Numbered from the stretch's first letter, positions 30,229-42,572 are shown. The stretch is DNA of 64,000 nucleotides from Symbiodinium natans (GCA_905221605.1 CAJNDS010001757.1:52501-116500); one strand, 5' to 3'. Notes: generated by a model not told the origin, from the sequence alone. Numbers and translations: made by a program.

Positions 30229-32127
30229 AAAAACGATGTCAGACATAGACAAGAACTTGTAGCAATAACCCTTACGAACCACATATTAGTTCCCACAAAA
30301 CAGAATAGAATTTTGAGGATTGTACGTTTACGAATTAGGCTATAACCGTTCTCCCAAGTGAATAAGTTCTACGATTGAAAGGGTCTGGAATATTCTAAGC
30401 CTCTTCAATTTTGCAATCTTACCTCTAAGATTAACGAAATTTTCGCTGGTAGTGCAGATAGTGCCATTAATATAGTTGAACTCCGCTAAAACTTAAGGGA
30501 TTAAGGGCATCTTGCTATACGTTGAAAAGCCTACATGCAAGCACTTGGGCCGCCTACGCTGCCTTGTATACACACGCATCCAATCAAAATGTCTAAGGCC
30601 ACTCCCGCAACGCGTGTATGGTCTGTCATGGAAGGTAAGGTGTTACAAGGTCACCTCCCCCTATGTATGGTCTGTCATGGAGGGGAGGGCGACCATGCAT
30701 GCAAATATAGCGGCATATCTATGTATCTCTTTGTCGAGCTGGGTATTCACCTATACATGTACAGATATACAGACAAGAAATATACACAAATATATATATA
30801 TATATATACATGTGTATAAGTTATTCTATATATACACATATACTTTTATCATCAGCATATTTATGCAAGTACACAGCTCTTGATTTTCATCCATACTTGA
30901 CCTTAGTCTCTGGTTCTCCCCTTCAAGCCCCAGACTCTACACCCGAACCCTAAAATGCCAGCGGCACGAGGCCGCTCCTACCCTCCTAAACGCCAAGCCC
31001 CCAGATCCTGCAGGGTTATGTAGGGCTTGAAGATTTAGGACTTCGGCTTTAGGAGGTCGCAGGCGCACAAAAAACCTGGACACAAACTGCTGCGCGCACG
31101 GTTTTCGCGTTGGTTTTTGAGCAGTCAAGCACGGGAACTACGAAGAGACTGTCTGGCAACCGGTGAGATAGGACAGCACATGGCACTTGCTGGAAACCTC
31201 GTCTAAAAGCGATGTTTTGTGCAGATTCAACATCCGAAAATGCGGAAATCTGAACTTTGTGCCATACAAGAACGCACTACTTCCTCTTCAGGAAATGGCT
31301 GCCGGAGCCTTCATGAAAATCTTCTGATGTTGTGTTGACTCCATACAGCTGGTTGTACAAAGAGGCTTACAGAAGCAAAAGCACTACGCGACAGTGGTCT
31401 CCGCAGTTCATCATTCTGATTGTTGTTGTTGCTCTTGTTCTCTCCTTGTTCTTTGCTGGTTGCTTCTTTATGCGGGTCATGTTGTTGTTGGCTCCTGCTT
31501 CCGGAAGTGAATGACTTTCAATTTCTGTCGATCTGCTTGCTTGTCTTCTGCCATTCATGTATTTATTTCTGTCATTCTGTCTGTGCATGTTTTCTATATG
31601 TTGTTGTGTCTTTGTGTCGTTGTTTTTTTGTTCTTTCGTCCGATAATCCTTTTATTCATTCTTTCTTTCCGTGTCATTCGTTCGTTCTTTCTGTCATTCA
31701 TGTTTTCGTGTCCGGGGGGGTTGGTGGCAACACCCATACATATAGCGACCGTGCCCAAAACAAATTTATTCACAGTGCTCTTGCCTCTTTGTACAACATA
31801 TCAAATTTAGGGTTGAGGTCGGCAGGAACGTTATCCCCCCCCCCTTCGACCCACCTTCATGACCCCCCCCCCCCCCCCCGACCCCCCAACCCCCGAAAAT
31901 GCCGAAAGGCCATAATTAACACGACCAGGTTTTTCGGCGCCTGCTTCCTTCGAGGTAATGGGGTTAGACGTCTTAGGGGTGACCTACTATACCCAAAACC
32001 CAAAAACTTAGACCACGCAGATCCATTCAGCTCAGCCTGTGAAGGCTCCGCTCCAGTTCTTGGGCCTGTTGAGGGGCCACCCGTGTGGGGTTTGGAGCTG
32101 TTGCGGTTCAAGGTTCCGGGTCAGGCT
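30229..32127. other. No supported gene; T-rich block
   Basis: 30230-30900 is AT-rich with a TA microsatellite. 31400-31720 is strongly T/pyrimidine-rich on plus, and the 246-codon frame 31420-32160 is mostly a product of that bias. Confidence 0.4.
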
Positions 32128-32679
32128 TTAGGCGATGGCATGACAAGAGGAGAAGCTTAACAAGCTTGTGGGGGCTTGCGATGTAGGGGTCGTTCTTCTC
32201 AAAGAATTCTTGGGCTCATTACACGTCCTTACACCATGGTGCCCCAGAAGACAGCCCCCAAAATTGGAACTCCTCCCATGTAACGCGGTAATGTTGGGGT
32301 TAGAGGGTTGGGTGGGTTGGGTCCTGAAGACCTCACCCGATCGGGGTTCCAGCTTTTGACAAGTCCGTAGAAGCCAACAACCCATCACCCGATGCCTATT
32401 TGGAGGATCGGAGGTTGAATATTCATGTAGACTGGGTACCTTGGGTAGTTCAGTAATGAGGAGCTGACACTGTGAATGATGTCGGCTGCTGTGTTGAGTT
32501 TGCTTGTGTTCCGCCCTGTTGTCTACCGCAGTTGACAATTTAGGTACCCAAAAGGGCCCACATGTAGAGCGCTGACAACAGAGCTTCGAAAAACCCCCTG
32601 AATCAACAAAAGTCCACACCTTGGCAGTGGGTCCCTTACAACGCCTTCCTGATCGAGATGTGGGCTGGCTGTTGGCCAA
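32128..32679 (-). CDS. Unrecognised 183-codon ORF, doubtful
   Basis: Long open frame without repeats (contains STAVDNRAEHKQTQHSSRHH). No motif or splice evidence supports it, and a plus-strand frame overlaps. Listed because of its length only. Confidence 0.15.
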   Translation of the reverse strand: MANSQPTSRSGRRCKGPTAKVWTFVDSGGFSKLCCQRSTCGPFWVPKLSTAVDNRAEHKQTQHSSRHHSQCQLLITELPKVPSLHEYSTSDPPNRHRVMGCWLLRTCQKLEPRSGEVFRTQPTQPSNPNITALHGRSSNFGGCLLGHHGVRTCNEPKNSLRRTTPTSQAPTSLLSFSSCHAIA

Positions 32680-33738
32680 GCAGCCGATCTTCCTGGCGTG
32701 TGTAGGCTTTGGGGATCGGGTTTCAGGCTCAGGTTTCGTCGAAACCTGTAGCAGCTTTGGTCAAGTGTAAACCATACATGAAAAACGCAAAGTCTTGCCG
32801 CCAGTTCCCCTGTAAAGCTGGACAAGCACGGGTGTAACACCATCGCCGTGACATGCCATGACTTAGCTCATTTGGAGAATGGCCATACCGGTGCATGATG
32901 CGGACATGGTCAGTGCATGGGGGCTTGTCGACTACTAGGAACACTACTCTTGAATGCGCTGGTTTTCGTGATCACACATGCGCTGCTTACGTGCTACAAG
33001 CGTTCTGTTTGCGTGTCTATCGCTGGCTTCTCAGTGAGTGTTGGGCCCGCACGAAGCAGCAGCCAATGAAGTGGAAGGTGCTCGGGAAAGCATGCTGGGG
33101 TTCGCAGACGGACACGTTGACAATCAACAACTGCGAGCTATGCTCTTCCTTTGAGGTTTAGGGGCTTTGGGTTTAGGCTTATGATATCTTATGATGCTCG
33201 CAACCTACAGCACAAGTTCACTGTGAAATCGCTACTTTGTCTGGATATGTGCTTAGATGGTACAGGTACAGCGAGTGTGCCTTGCAACGAAGGCTGCTCT
33301 TGTTGCAAGTCTTACAAATAGGCCCATGGGAAACAACCTCAGTTGAACGAAGCCCAGTCTGCAATCACAAGCCTGCACCCTGTCAAAACTGAAAAGTTGG
33401 ACAAGAACCCTAACATTTTAAACCCTAAACCCTAAACCCTAAACCCCAAACCCTAACTGCCAAGGAGCCATGAGTTCAACCACCAATCTCATCTCGTCAC
33501 CGATGCCCTGGCTTGCGAACGCTCAAGAGTAAACTCGACTCAGGGGCCCAAGCAAGTACATGCATGTCATTACCGGGCTCTGGGTTGAGTTGATTGTTCT
33601 TGAATTCGGGTTTAGGGTTTAGGGTTTAGGGTTTAGGGTTTAGGATTTAGGGCTTAGGGTACCCAAGCAGACACCATGAGCCCCGAATGAAAGTCATTGG
33701 ACGGGCAAGCCGCCATCCCCACGCCCAAAAATCACGAA

Positions 33739-33830
33739 AACTCTCTCTCTCTCTCTTTCTCTCTTTTTCTCTCTTCTTTCTGTCTCTCTTTCTGTCTCTC
33801 TCTCTCTCTCGCTCGCCGTCTCTCTCTCTT
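33739..33830 (+). repeat. Pyrimidine (CT)n tract
   Basis: CT repeats with TTTCT interruptions; similar shorter (CT)n at 13216, 18551 and 39305. Confidence 0.95.
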
Positions 33831-33946
33831 GAGCGTTTCGGTTCTCAAGAAAGAACTTGCCTTTACGTTTACAGTTTAGATGTCAGGGATGGTGGGAACA
33901 GCCCCCTTAAAACTGCCTAGGCTACGACAATTGAGCCCTTCTGCAC

Positions 33947-34168
33947 TAAACCCCAAACCTTAAACCCCAAACCCCAAACCCCAAACCCTAAACCCTAAAC
34001 CCTAAACCCTAAACCCTAAACCCTAAACCCTAAACCCTAGGTTGGGCTCCGGCAGTCTGCCCCACGACTTCCCTCCCTTGTGCCAACACACGAAGGGTTC
34101 AGGGTTTAGGGTTTAGGGTTTAGGGTTTAGGGTTTAGGGTTTAGGGTTTAGGGTTTAGGGTTTAGGGT
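33947..34168. repeat. Opposed telomeric arrays (C-type 33947-34039, G-type 34095-34168)
   Basis: An inverted pair separated by a 56-bp island that is open on plus (LGSGSLPHDFPPLCQHTK) between AG|G and G|GT. Confidence 0.9.
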
Positions 34169-34263
34169 TACCTAGATTCGCCTCTGGACAGACCCCCTAA
34201 ACCCTTTTTGAAGCCGGGCTCCCTAAAAGGTGCCGGCACTGAGGATTCCCCCACAAAACTTTC

Positions 34264-34442
34264 AGGGTTTAGGGTTTAGGGTTTAGGGTTTAGGGTATTC
34301 AGGATACCTAGCTGCTGCCAAGCTCTCACCCCAACGGATAAAGCCAAGTAAACCCGACTTCGAAACCCCCCAGCCCTGAGGTTGAGGGTTTAGGGCCAGG
34401 GTTTAGGGTTTAGGGTTTAGGGTCTAGGGTTTAGGGTTTAGC
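34264..34442 (+). repeat. Two TTTAGGG arrays
   Basis: 34264-34300 and 34381-34442, same orientation. Confidence 0.9.
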
Positions 34443-34592
34443 TGAACCCATGCTCAGAGGCTTGAGCTAGATTCCAGGCTTGCCGGCAACCCAGGAATCA
34501 AAAAGGATGCCACTAGGATGCCCTCTTTTCTTTCCCCGCAAAGGGGCTTCGAAAGGAATCCGAGCCGACCCAAAGAAGGGCATCAGGGTACT

Positions 34593-34846
34593 CCCTAAAC
34601 CCTAAACCCTAAACCCTAAACCCTAAACCCTGAACCCTGAACCCTAAACCCTAAACCCTACCTGGAGCTCTCCAGGCATTTCAGATTTCCGCGACGCTTC
34701 AGAAAAGGAAGAACCAGGGACAGCACCTCTGCTGCACAGTCGAAGCCCATGAATGGGTTTAGGGTTTAGGGTTTAGGGTTTAGGGTTTAGGGTTTAGGGT
34801 TTAGGGTTTAGGGTTTAGGGTTTAGGGTTTAGGGTTTAGGGTTTAG
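34593..34846. repeat. Opposed telomeric arrays (C-type 34593-34664, G-type 34756-34846)
   Basis: Inverted pair with a 90-bp island between. Confidence 0.95.
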
Positions 34847-35625
34847 GTTTTGGGGTCTCTGCATCCCCAGCTCCGAAGAGCGAATATACGGGTTGGGGTT
34901 TAGGGTTTTTGGAGTTGAATTACGGTTCAGGATTTATGGCCTTCGTGGGCACCTTAGATGACAAACTCAGAGCCATTGAGCACAAAACCTTACGGCACGT
35001 TTTAGATATTGAACTGAGACATGCACAAAACCCTAAGCCCAAAGACCTGCGACTCGCTGTACCTGCAATTTGGTAAGCCATTAGCTTTCTGCAAACCCAG
35101 AAATCTCTAGGCAAACAGAGTCGCAAGCTCTGGAGACACTGAAACCCTCGAATGCTTTAAACCCTAAGCCGAAAAAATCACACAGACAAAGCTCAGAAGC
35201 TAAATACATGACCAGGTGTTGTGAGGTATCGTGCGTTTGTTCCTCTTAGGTTAGTGCTTGCACGGCTGATGGCTTGTTGGGCTTTTGAAGCTCTAGGGGC
35301 GCTGGGGCCTGTGAAACCAACAGCCCGCAGCAAAGGTCTTCCCAGAGGAGCTTCGAGGACTGCCGATATGATTGGAGAGGACTTTCCCTGCTTGTCGATG
35401 GAGAAGCTGCAAAGGATGGGTTTGAAGGATTTCGGCGGTTGTGGGATTTATGGATAAAGGTTAAGAGCTCAACCACAAGGCAAGAAACCCTGTTCAGGAG
35501 CATCTAAACCCTGAGCATGAAAAAACCCACACTGCTGAAAGTCAAGGAGCCCAAACGTCGGCAGGCGGCCCCCTAACAATCTAAGCCCTGAACCCAGAAA
35601 GCGCCGTCAAAGGCTCAGCTTGCAG

Positions 35626-35760
35626 CCCTAAACCCTAAACCCTAAACCCTAAACCCTAAACCCTAAACCCTAAACCCTAAACCCTAAACCCAAAACCCAA
35701 AACCCAAAACCCTAAACCCTAAACCCTAAACCCTAAACCAAAGCCCTAAACCCTAAACCC
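35626..35760 (-). repeat. CCCTAAA array, ~18 units
   Basis: A few CCCAAAA units in the middle. Confidence 0.95.
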
Positions 35761-36284
35761 AGCTTAGATGCTTGGCCCTCAGAAAGGCCGTCGTAATACT
35801 GCCGCTGGGTCTTGTCAAGCTTCGTCTTCGGCCTCCAAGACGGCGTAGACTTAACTTTGCAGGGTTTAGGGTTTAGGGTTTAGGGTTGTGTACTCAGAGC
35901 TCAGGCGTCCCCATCGCATGGTTGGCCCTTTTCACACCCTATCTCAAGCCTACAAAAAGATACAACACACCCGAAAACAACACCTCACCGAAAACATACT
36001 TAAATGAACCCCAACCTTAACCCTGGAACCTATCTAAACCCTAGCTACTGCGCCTATCAACTTGAGCTGCCAAAACCCGAGTAAACCCTCCCGCACCCTA
36101 CTTAAACCCTATGTACTCAACCCTAAACCCTGCCTACACCCGGAATCCGACCTAACACTCCGGAGGGTGAGGCGGACGCCTCCCCACCACACACCATGGA
36201 GGAAGCGAGACCAGACAAACTCTAAAACCTAAACCCCTAAACCGTGACATCCTGAAGGTCTAGACTGCATCCCAGAACACCATT

Positions 36285-36474
36285 TTAGTTTGTGCCACTG
36301 GCCGCCGGTACTCGCATAGCAGGGCCAGGAGCCACCTTACAACCCTAAACCCTAAACCCTAAACCCTAAACCCTAAACCCTGGCCCGAAGGGCTGCAGAC
36401 TGCAACAGGCAGGGCGCCTCGTGTGTTCCAAGTGGCAGAAGCCGCATGACTCGCCTGGGCCCACGAAACTCAAC
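36285..36474 (-). CDS. Unrecognised exon pair around a 34-nt telomeric intron
   Basis: The upstream exon, leaving MITE A6, ends MRLLPLGTHEAPCLLQSAAL then RAR at CAGG|GTTTAG. The 34-nt telomeric intron (36378-36345) is followed in phase by CKVAPGPAMRVPAASGTN and a stop. No domain recognised. The element A6 abuts its 5' side. Confidence 0.3.
36345..36378 (-). repeat. Telomeric array, 34-nt intron candidate
   Basis: 7x4+6 nt on the minus strand. Confidence 0.5.
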
Positions 36475-36480
36475 TCCTAC

Positions 36481-36600
36481 ATGGGGATTTTCGAAAACAG
36501 GGGGGGGTACCCTTGTGGGGGTTCCTATAATAGGGATTATACTATTTTGGGGTACCCCGATACCCCCCCCCTCCCCCCCATTTTCGGAAATACCCATATA
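36481..36600 (+). mobile_element. MITE family A, diverged copy A6
   Basis: TGGGGATTTTCGAAAACAGG left and CCATTTTCGGAAATACCCAT right; polyC insertions inside. Confidence 0.6.
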
Positions 36601-37243
36601 GCCCAAACTCTACAATGCCCTAACCTTGGCTGCGCCCGTACTGGGCCAGAACTCACCACTACTCCCCGCCAAACTCGCAAACCTTTTCCAGTCTTTAAAT
36701 GCCTTAACCCAACAGAGCGCCGGTGCACGAACGCCGGCTGCTTCGGGCAGCTTTAAACCCTAAACCCTAAACCCCCCCAAGCCGCTAGCATCCTCGGCTG
36801 CCTCGTTCTTAAGCTTATGAAGTCCTTCCTCGTGGGTTGAGTTATTTTTGCCACCTGCCTAGCCAGACTGCGGGGATGAGGTTTAAGGCAAGATCGCGTG
36901 CCGGTAAAGACGTGCACCCCATGCCACGTCAGAGCCAGCCGAACCAAATTCACATGTCGGGGAGTTCAGGTTTCCATTGAGGCTGTTCCAGGCCACAGCC
37001 ATTCCCATCGAAGGTTTTCGATTCCGGCATCGTGCGCACTGGAGAAAAGGCTGACGTCTTCGTTGAGGGCATCGATGCCAACAAGCCCTTGTCACTGAAG
37101 ATTGTGGATCCAGAGCCCTATCCGAGCAACAACCCTAAACCCTAAACCCTAACGATCAAACTTGAGGTTTCCAGCTTGAGCATTTCTAGGCCGAAGAGCC
37201 TAGTTACCAGTTCATCGAAAATTCACCTGTATCCAGAACCATA

Positions 37244-37329
37244 GTGTTCCCCCTTATACTAACAGTCCTTAATAGTTTTAGTACCCCCCAGTTTAATCCC
37301 TATTCAGGACTGCTAGTTTATTGGGGGGA
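37244..37329. mobile_element. MITE family B, right end replaced by G-run
   Basis: GTGTTCCCCCTTATACTAAC left; the right repeat decays into a G tract. Confidence 0.65.
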
Positions 37330-37569
37330 GGGGGGGGGCTCCTCTTTAGCCCCTCACGGGCGCGGCTGGCAGGTACAGAAGTGTCAGGCTTCTCATAACC
37401 CTAAACCCTAAACCCCTAAACCCCTAAACCCTGAAACCCTGAAACCCTGAAAAGAAGGACTCCTATCAAAAGGGCACCCCGCAACAAGCAAACAAAAGGG
37501 GGGCCGACGATTCTCGTCCAATCTTGTTGCGGGTACAGGGGTCGGAGCTTGGGGCTTCGAGCTTAAGAG

Positions 37570-37675
37570 TTTTTAAGATTTTGGGTTTTACGGTTTTAGG
37601 GTTTTAGGGTTTCTGAGTTTTAGGGTTTTAGGGTTTTAGGGTTTTAGGGTTTTAGGATTTAGGGTTTTTTGGGTT
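37570..37675 (+). repeat. TTTTAGGG octamer variant array
   Basis: 8-bp period (GGGTTTTA), unlike most arrays. Confidence 0.9.
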
Positions 37676-38189
37676 TTAACGTCTCGGATGTGGCTACAAG
37701 GTACTAGCTGCCTCAAGCCCGAAACACCCTTAAGCCGTAAAGGCAAAGCCGCCGTTGGCGCAGTCTCCATATGCAAAGCGTACGCAAGGCCGGCTACACA
37801 CCTGTGCGACGGGTCCGGGTCTAGGGTTTATCTCTAAACCCGCAAGCATACAAACCTGACGTTCTAGGCCCTAAACCCTCAAATTCAGGTTGAGATCCAG
37901 ACCTGCGGATCAGAACCTGAAGGACACGGATTCCACTTAGAAAAGCCAAGGGTTCAGGGTTTAGGGCTTATTAGGGTTTAGGCTTTAGGGCTTCTGCAGC
38001 ACCATCTCCGAAGGTTTTCGGGTTTAAGGGACTAGTCGTGTGTAGAATCGGTAGATCCTACAAAGCAACACCAAAGCTGCGGTAAAACTTCAGGCTGAGA
38101 TATGGGGGTTTCGGAGTTTGGGGTTTAGGGTCTAGGATTCCTTGATCGAACGGCACCCTGAAAACCGTCGATCCTGTCAGCCCGGCTTA

Positions 38190-38450
38190 AAGGGGTTGGG
38201 GGGGGGGGGGGGGGGCAGCCCCCCGGATTTGCAAAGAAATGCTTCGTATATGCTTGGCAGCAAACTTGCCCGGATTAAAGCGGGGGGTTGGGGGGCGGGC
38301 ACGCCCCAACCCCCCCCCCCATTTGCAAACACAACGCATCATGGGTTTGGAAGGGCTTCGTATGTGCTTTGAAGCAAGCGTGCCCAAAAAAGAAGCGGGG
38401 GGTGGGGGGGGGGGGCACGGTCCCCCACCCCCTGTGGCTATGTCGGGGCG
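38190..38450 (+). repeat. ~120-bp tandem repeat with G-run/C-run hairpins
   Basis: ATTTGCAAA ... GGCTTCGTATGTGCTTTGAA and AAAGCGGGGGGT occur twice. Each unit is separated by facing runs of G and C able to form a hairpin. Confidence 0.85.
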
Positions 38451-38491
38451 CCGTTTCCACATGGTACCTACTGCCGCTGCGCGGCGAGATG

Positions 38492-38857
38492 CCCTAAACC
38501 CTAAACCCTAAATCCTAAACCCTAAACCCTTTTTGCAACTGGACTGCAGACAACTGCTAAACCCTAAACCCTAAACCCTAAACCCTAAACCCTAAACAGG
38601 GCTTGCGTGTCTGCCTCAGGGTGCCCATAGCTGCCCGACACGCTGCTCGAGTTCATCTCCGGTGCCCCAGGCGAGGGCAGTGGCCTCGAAAGCTTAAGGG
38701 GCCCTTAAGGGTTTAAGAGACAAAACCTGTTCTAGGTTTAGGGTTTCGGCTTAGGGTTTAGGGTTTAGGGTTTAGGGTTTAGGGTTTAGGGTTTAGGGTT
38801 TAGGGTTTAGGGTTTAGGGTTTAGGGTTTAGGGTTTAGGGTTTAGGGTTTAGGGTTC
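38492..38857. repeat. Opposed telomeric arrays (C-type to 38599, G-type 38743-38857)
   Basis: The G-type block has ~16 perfect units, among the longest here. Confidence 0.95.
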
Positions 38858-38996
38858 TAGGTCAAGAAGTGTGCTTTCGGACTTAGGGGCTTCAGGGAGA
38901 AGGGCTTCGGCTTTTGGTGGGTGTAGAGAACATGAAAGGACGTGTGGGGGTCTAGGTTCGGGGCTTTGTGGGTTTTGAGTTTGAGGGCTTTAGGGT

Positions 38997-39162
38997 CCCT
39001 AAACCCTAAACCCTAAACCCTAAACCCTAAACACGAGGGTCTTGAGAGCCCGGAGCCTGGCCCTCGTGCAGCCCGGCTGCCCTCGAGGGTTTAGTCGCTT
39101 TATGAAGCCCCCCTAAACCCTAAACCCTAAACCCTAAACCCTAAACCCTAAACCCTAAACCC
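38997..39162 (-). repeat. Two CCCTAAA arrays
   Basis: 38997-39032 and 39113-39162. Confidence 0.95.
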
Positions 39163-39300
39163 ATAGAATCAGGCCTTTCGGGTGTCGGCTTTGCCTCTAC
39201 AAGCCCTCAACGGACTCTCCGGAAAATCTGCAAATTCTTTCTTAGGGTTTTTTGTGGAGTTGATGTTTGGCGTCTAGAAGGGGGCTAAGTCAATGGATGG

Positions 39301-39338
<38 letters not shown>

Positions 39339-40200
39339 TGCCGTGCGAGGGTCTTGCTACGCAAGGGCACGAAAAGCAGGCCAGCCGTTGATGGTTACCA
39401 GTCCGAGTTATTCAGACGGAACTTGAAAGCAATGAGGGGCTCTGCTGTCTACATACTCCAGAGGACTCGGATAAGTTGTTAACCGACCGTAAACCGCCAA
39501 GCCCAAACCTATGTGCGCCTACTACCACATTAAACCCCCTGCACCCTGATTCCCAACCCCCCCGCCCCCCCACCCCTCAATTCAACAGAGGCCTCGTCTG
39601 ATGGCGCTCCTCGTCCCACTGGAAATTCACGGCCGCGCGCTCCATGATGTTCTGGAGTGCGAGGGAGCCTTTTGTTTCGGCCTCGGCCGATTCCAGAACC
39701 CTCACCCTAAACCCTGAACCCTGAACCCTGAACCCTAAACCCTAAACTCTGAACCCGAATCCTTGATCGGCTGTCCCCGAGACCGCAAGACTTAACCGAG
39801 ACAGACTTTGAGCGCCAAGTTCAAATTTACGAGCTCCCTCCTTTTTTTTTTTTGGGGGGGGGGGGGGTTTAGGTTTAGGGTTTAGGGTTTAGGGTTTAGG
39901 GGGGGGGGGGGGGTGGGGGGGAACTCGGTGCTTTTTTCTGCACCAAGCTAGACACACAAAGGAACTACAATCGGTGTAGGGGTCTAGGTCGACCTCACGT
40001 AAAAGTCCAGACCATATCGTAGAACGTTAGCCAACAGAACCGCAGGCTTCATGCAATTGAGAGTCTGCTCGGCCTGGATCCTGGCGCAAAGTTCATAGTT
40101 TTGTAAGTTGTAAGTTTTAAGAGGTGCTTAGGGCTTGGGGCTACGGCTATAATTTATCTTGCTTGCCCCAGTCGCCACCCAGGTTGTCAGGACAAGGACT
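39163..40200. other. No supported gene
   Basis: (CT)n, a C-type array (39706-39750), a G-type array inside two G-runs (39847-39921) and unassigned sequence. Confidence 0.5.
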
Positions 40201-40576
40201 TGGGCTCACTAAACTCATATTGCAGGGACGTGCTTAAAGTGGCCAAGTTTGCAGGTGGCCTGAGACATCCCAGACCCTCCTGCACCATTGCCACCACCAT
40301 CACTACACACATCACTCCTACCACGGCTGCCTCTGAGATGCTGCTGTATGACCACACGCAACCAACATCGACCAACTACGTTTGGTGTGCGCGCAGTTGC
40401 GCGGCTGACACTCCACCGCAGCCTCGAACGACTCTTGCAAAGCTACGTAAGACTCACACCCAAACAAGCTGAGCAATCACCACATGCTGACACTTGCGTC
40501 AAGGTCTTAAAGACGTCTTATCAAGATCGAAAAGGCAGCCTTGTGGTTTCAAAGTCCTAAACGCTTCTTCGGGTGT

Positions 40577-40678
40577 AGGGTTTCACGTATTGGTGCGGTA
40601 CCTTATCAGGGTCCTTATCATAACGGAATCCTACTATGTGGGGATCTATATTTGGGTCCCCCTTTTCGTACACCCCAT
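40577..40678 (+). mobile_element. MITE family A, copy
   Basis: GGTACCTTATCAGGGTCC, core GGAATCCTACTATGTGGGG, right CTTTTCGTACACCCC. Confidence 0.7.
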
Positions 40679-40774
40679 CTATGTTCCCATCCTCTTCGCT
40701 CTGCCCATAAAGATTCGGAGTGCTCTTCGAGCGCTGGACCGAATGCTCATCCTGCCACTCAGCTTTGGGGCTTG

Positions 40775-40835
40775 GTTTAGGGTTTAGGGTTTAGGGTTTG
40801 GGGTTTAGGGTTTAGGGTTTAGGGTTTAGGGTTTA
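40775..40835 (+). repeat. TTTAGGG array
   Basis: Eight units, one TTTGGGG. Confidence 0.95.
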
Positions 40836-41105
40836 GCCAGATCTGGGAGGGGGTGCTGGGGACCAGAACCTGAATTTACTAGGGTTTAGAGCACGCGCGG
40901 GAACAACACGCCTCAAGTTACCGGAGGGCAGGAAGGTATCGGAAGGACTAGGAGGACCCTGGAACTTGGTTGCCATGGGTGCACACTGAAAGTTTGTGGG
41001 TCCAAGTACGAAAAAAACAGAGAAAAAGGGCAGCATCGGGGCTTTTGGTGCCCGTAAACCCAATGTTGAGAGGGGTTCATGTGGGCCCCAGGATGTTGCA
41101 GGGGC

Positions 41106-41192
41106 CCTAAACCCTCAACCCTAAACCCTGAACCCTAAACCCTAAATCCTAAACCCTAAACCCTAAATACTAAACCCTAAACCCTCAACCCC
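41106..41192 (-). repeat. CCCTAAA array with variants
   Basis: About 12 units just upstream of MITE A8. Confidence 0.9.
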
Positions 41193-41240
41193 GAAACGCC
41201 AGCTCCGGCCTCCTCACGCGAGATGTTGATGAAAGTATTG

Positions 41241-41346
41241 CGGTACCTTGGCTGCTTTGGGGCACCCGGATGGTGCCTGAATTATTAGGGAACCCTACTA
41301 TTTGGGTCACTCTGCCAGGGGCCCCCTTATGTTCGTAAACCCCCAT
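41241..41346 (+). mobile_element. MITE family A, copy A8
   Basis: GGTACC left, core GGGAACCCTACTATTTGGG, right GTTCGTAAACCCCCA. Followed by a frame opening at GCCAAG (KATVVHPHCCGAIPRPQTCT), consistent with an intron. Confidence 0.75.
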
Positions 41347-41739
41347 GTCGCATGCCAAGAAGGCCACAGTAGTCCATCCACACTGTTGTGGTGCGATACC
41401 GCGCCCGCAGACGTGCACCCCTAATGTTGCATCCTCCTCATCGCCAGACGCCCTGTAAGCCAAGCCATGCCACGACACAGTCATGCAGAATCTGTGGTCT
41501 TGCGTTTGGGTCTTGGGGTCCAAGGTTCCGGGTTCAGGTTTCTGGTTCGAGGGCCCGCCTGTGGCAGCCAAGCTGCGTGCACTGCATCATCGGCAGCACG
41601 AACTGTCGACCGTAAGAAAAATCTGCTACGACTTCGTTATAAAACGGCGCAGGTCTCAAGACCTGCAACACGCAGCTGCGGCATGCAATTCCAAGGAAGT
41701 CCCTCCCTGTGGCTCAGGGCTTAAGGTTTAGAGGGTTAA

Positions 41740-42560
41740 CAGGCCCCCAAACATAAACTCCGAGCCCCCTCCCCCGGCCCAACCCCCAAAGCATAAACCC
41801 GGCAAAAAACCCCTGAGGCCAGCGTTTGGGCTAAGGGTTAAAACCGAACGGCATTTCAATCAAACCTTGGACACGGCTTTCCAATATCTTAAGCTTCCTG
41901 AGCCTTGACCCGAAACCTGCAAACTCCTGAAATTTCCCCTTCCCCCCTTTCCCCCCCCCCGTTCCCCCCTCTTTTCCCATCGAGAAACCCAAGCCGACTC
42001 GAAACGCAGCGGCTGACTTGTGCTATCGGGCGTTGAAAAGGCTGTTGGGTTCTGTATTTCATGTGTGTTAATGTGTGTTTGAAACTAGACGGCCGGTTGA
42101 TGGTATGAGAAACTTGCTGTGAAAACTAGAACTGACCAATGTAAACAAACGTTACTATCCTATAAGTCCTATTCAAACTGGCAGAAAAACTACCTAGCAC
42201 CTGATGAAAGCAATGAAGTTGGAAGCACATGCTTAGATTTCCCAAATGCCAAATAGTACTTATAGCTCGCGGCGCCCAGGATCCAGCAGCTAGCAGGAAA
42301 ACGGATAAAACGAGTTCGCTCACTACATTACTCGCTTGAAAGCGTGAGTTCCTCGCGATAATCTTGCGAACGACGGTCTTAACAAGAGAAAGCCACGGTC
42401 ATTTCTAATCTGACGACAATTCTTGTTGGCTTGCCAGTATGCTCATGCGATCTGCAATTCGTACCGTCATGTCTATTCGCTCACTATCTTGCTATAGGAT
42501 TCGGCAACATTAAAATTAAAGGACCGGATAACCCCATGTGTATTTTATCTGTTCGCAAAG
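41740..42560. other. No supported gene
   Basis: C-run at 41945; from 42080 AT-richer unique sequence without arrays, unusual for the window. Confidence 0.5.
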
Positions 42561-42572
42561 AGTGTATAAGTG

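Noticed and set aside
31420-32160. 246-codon plus ORF
   Set aside because: Driven by the T-rich block (Leu, Phe, Cys, Val runs); no motif or boundary support.
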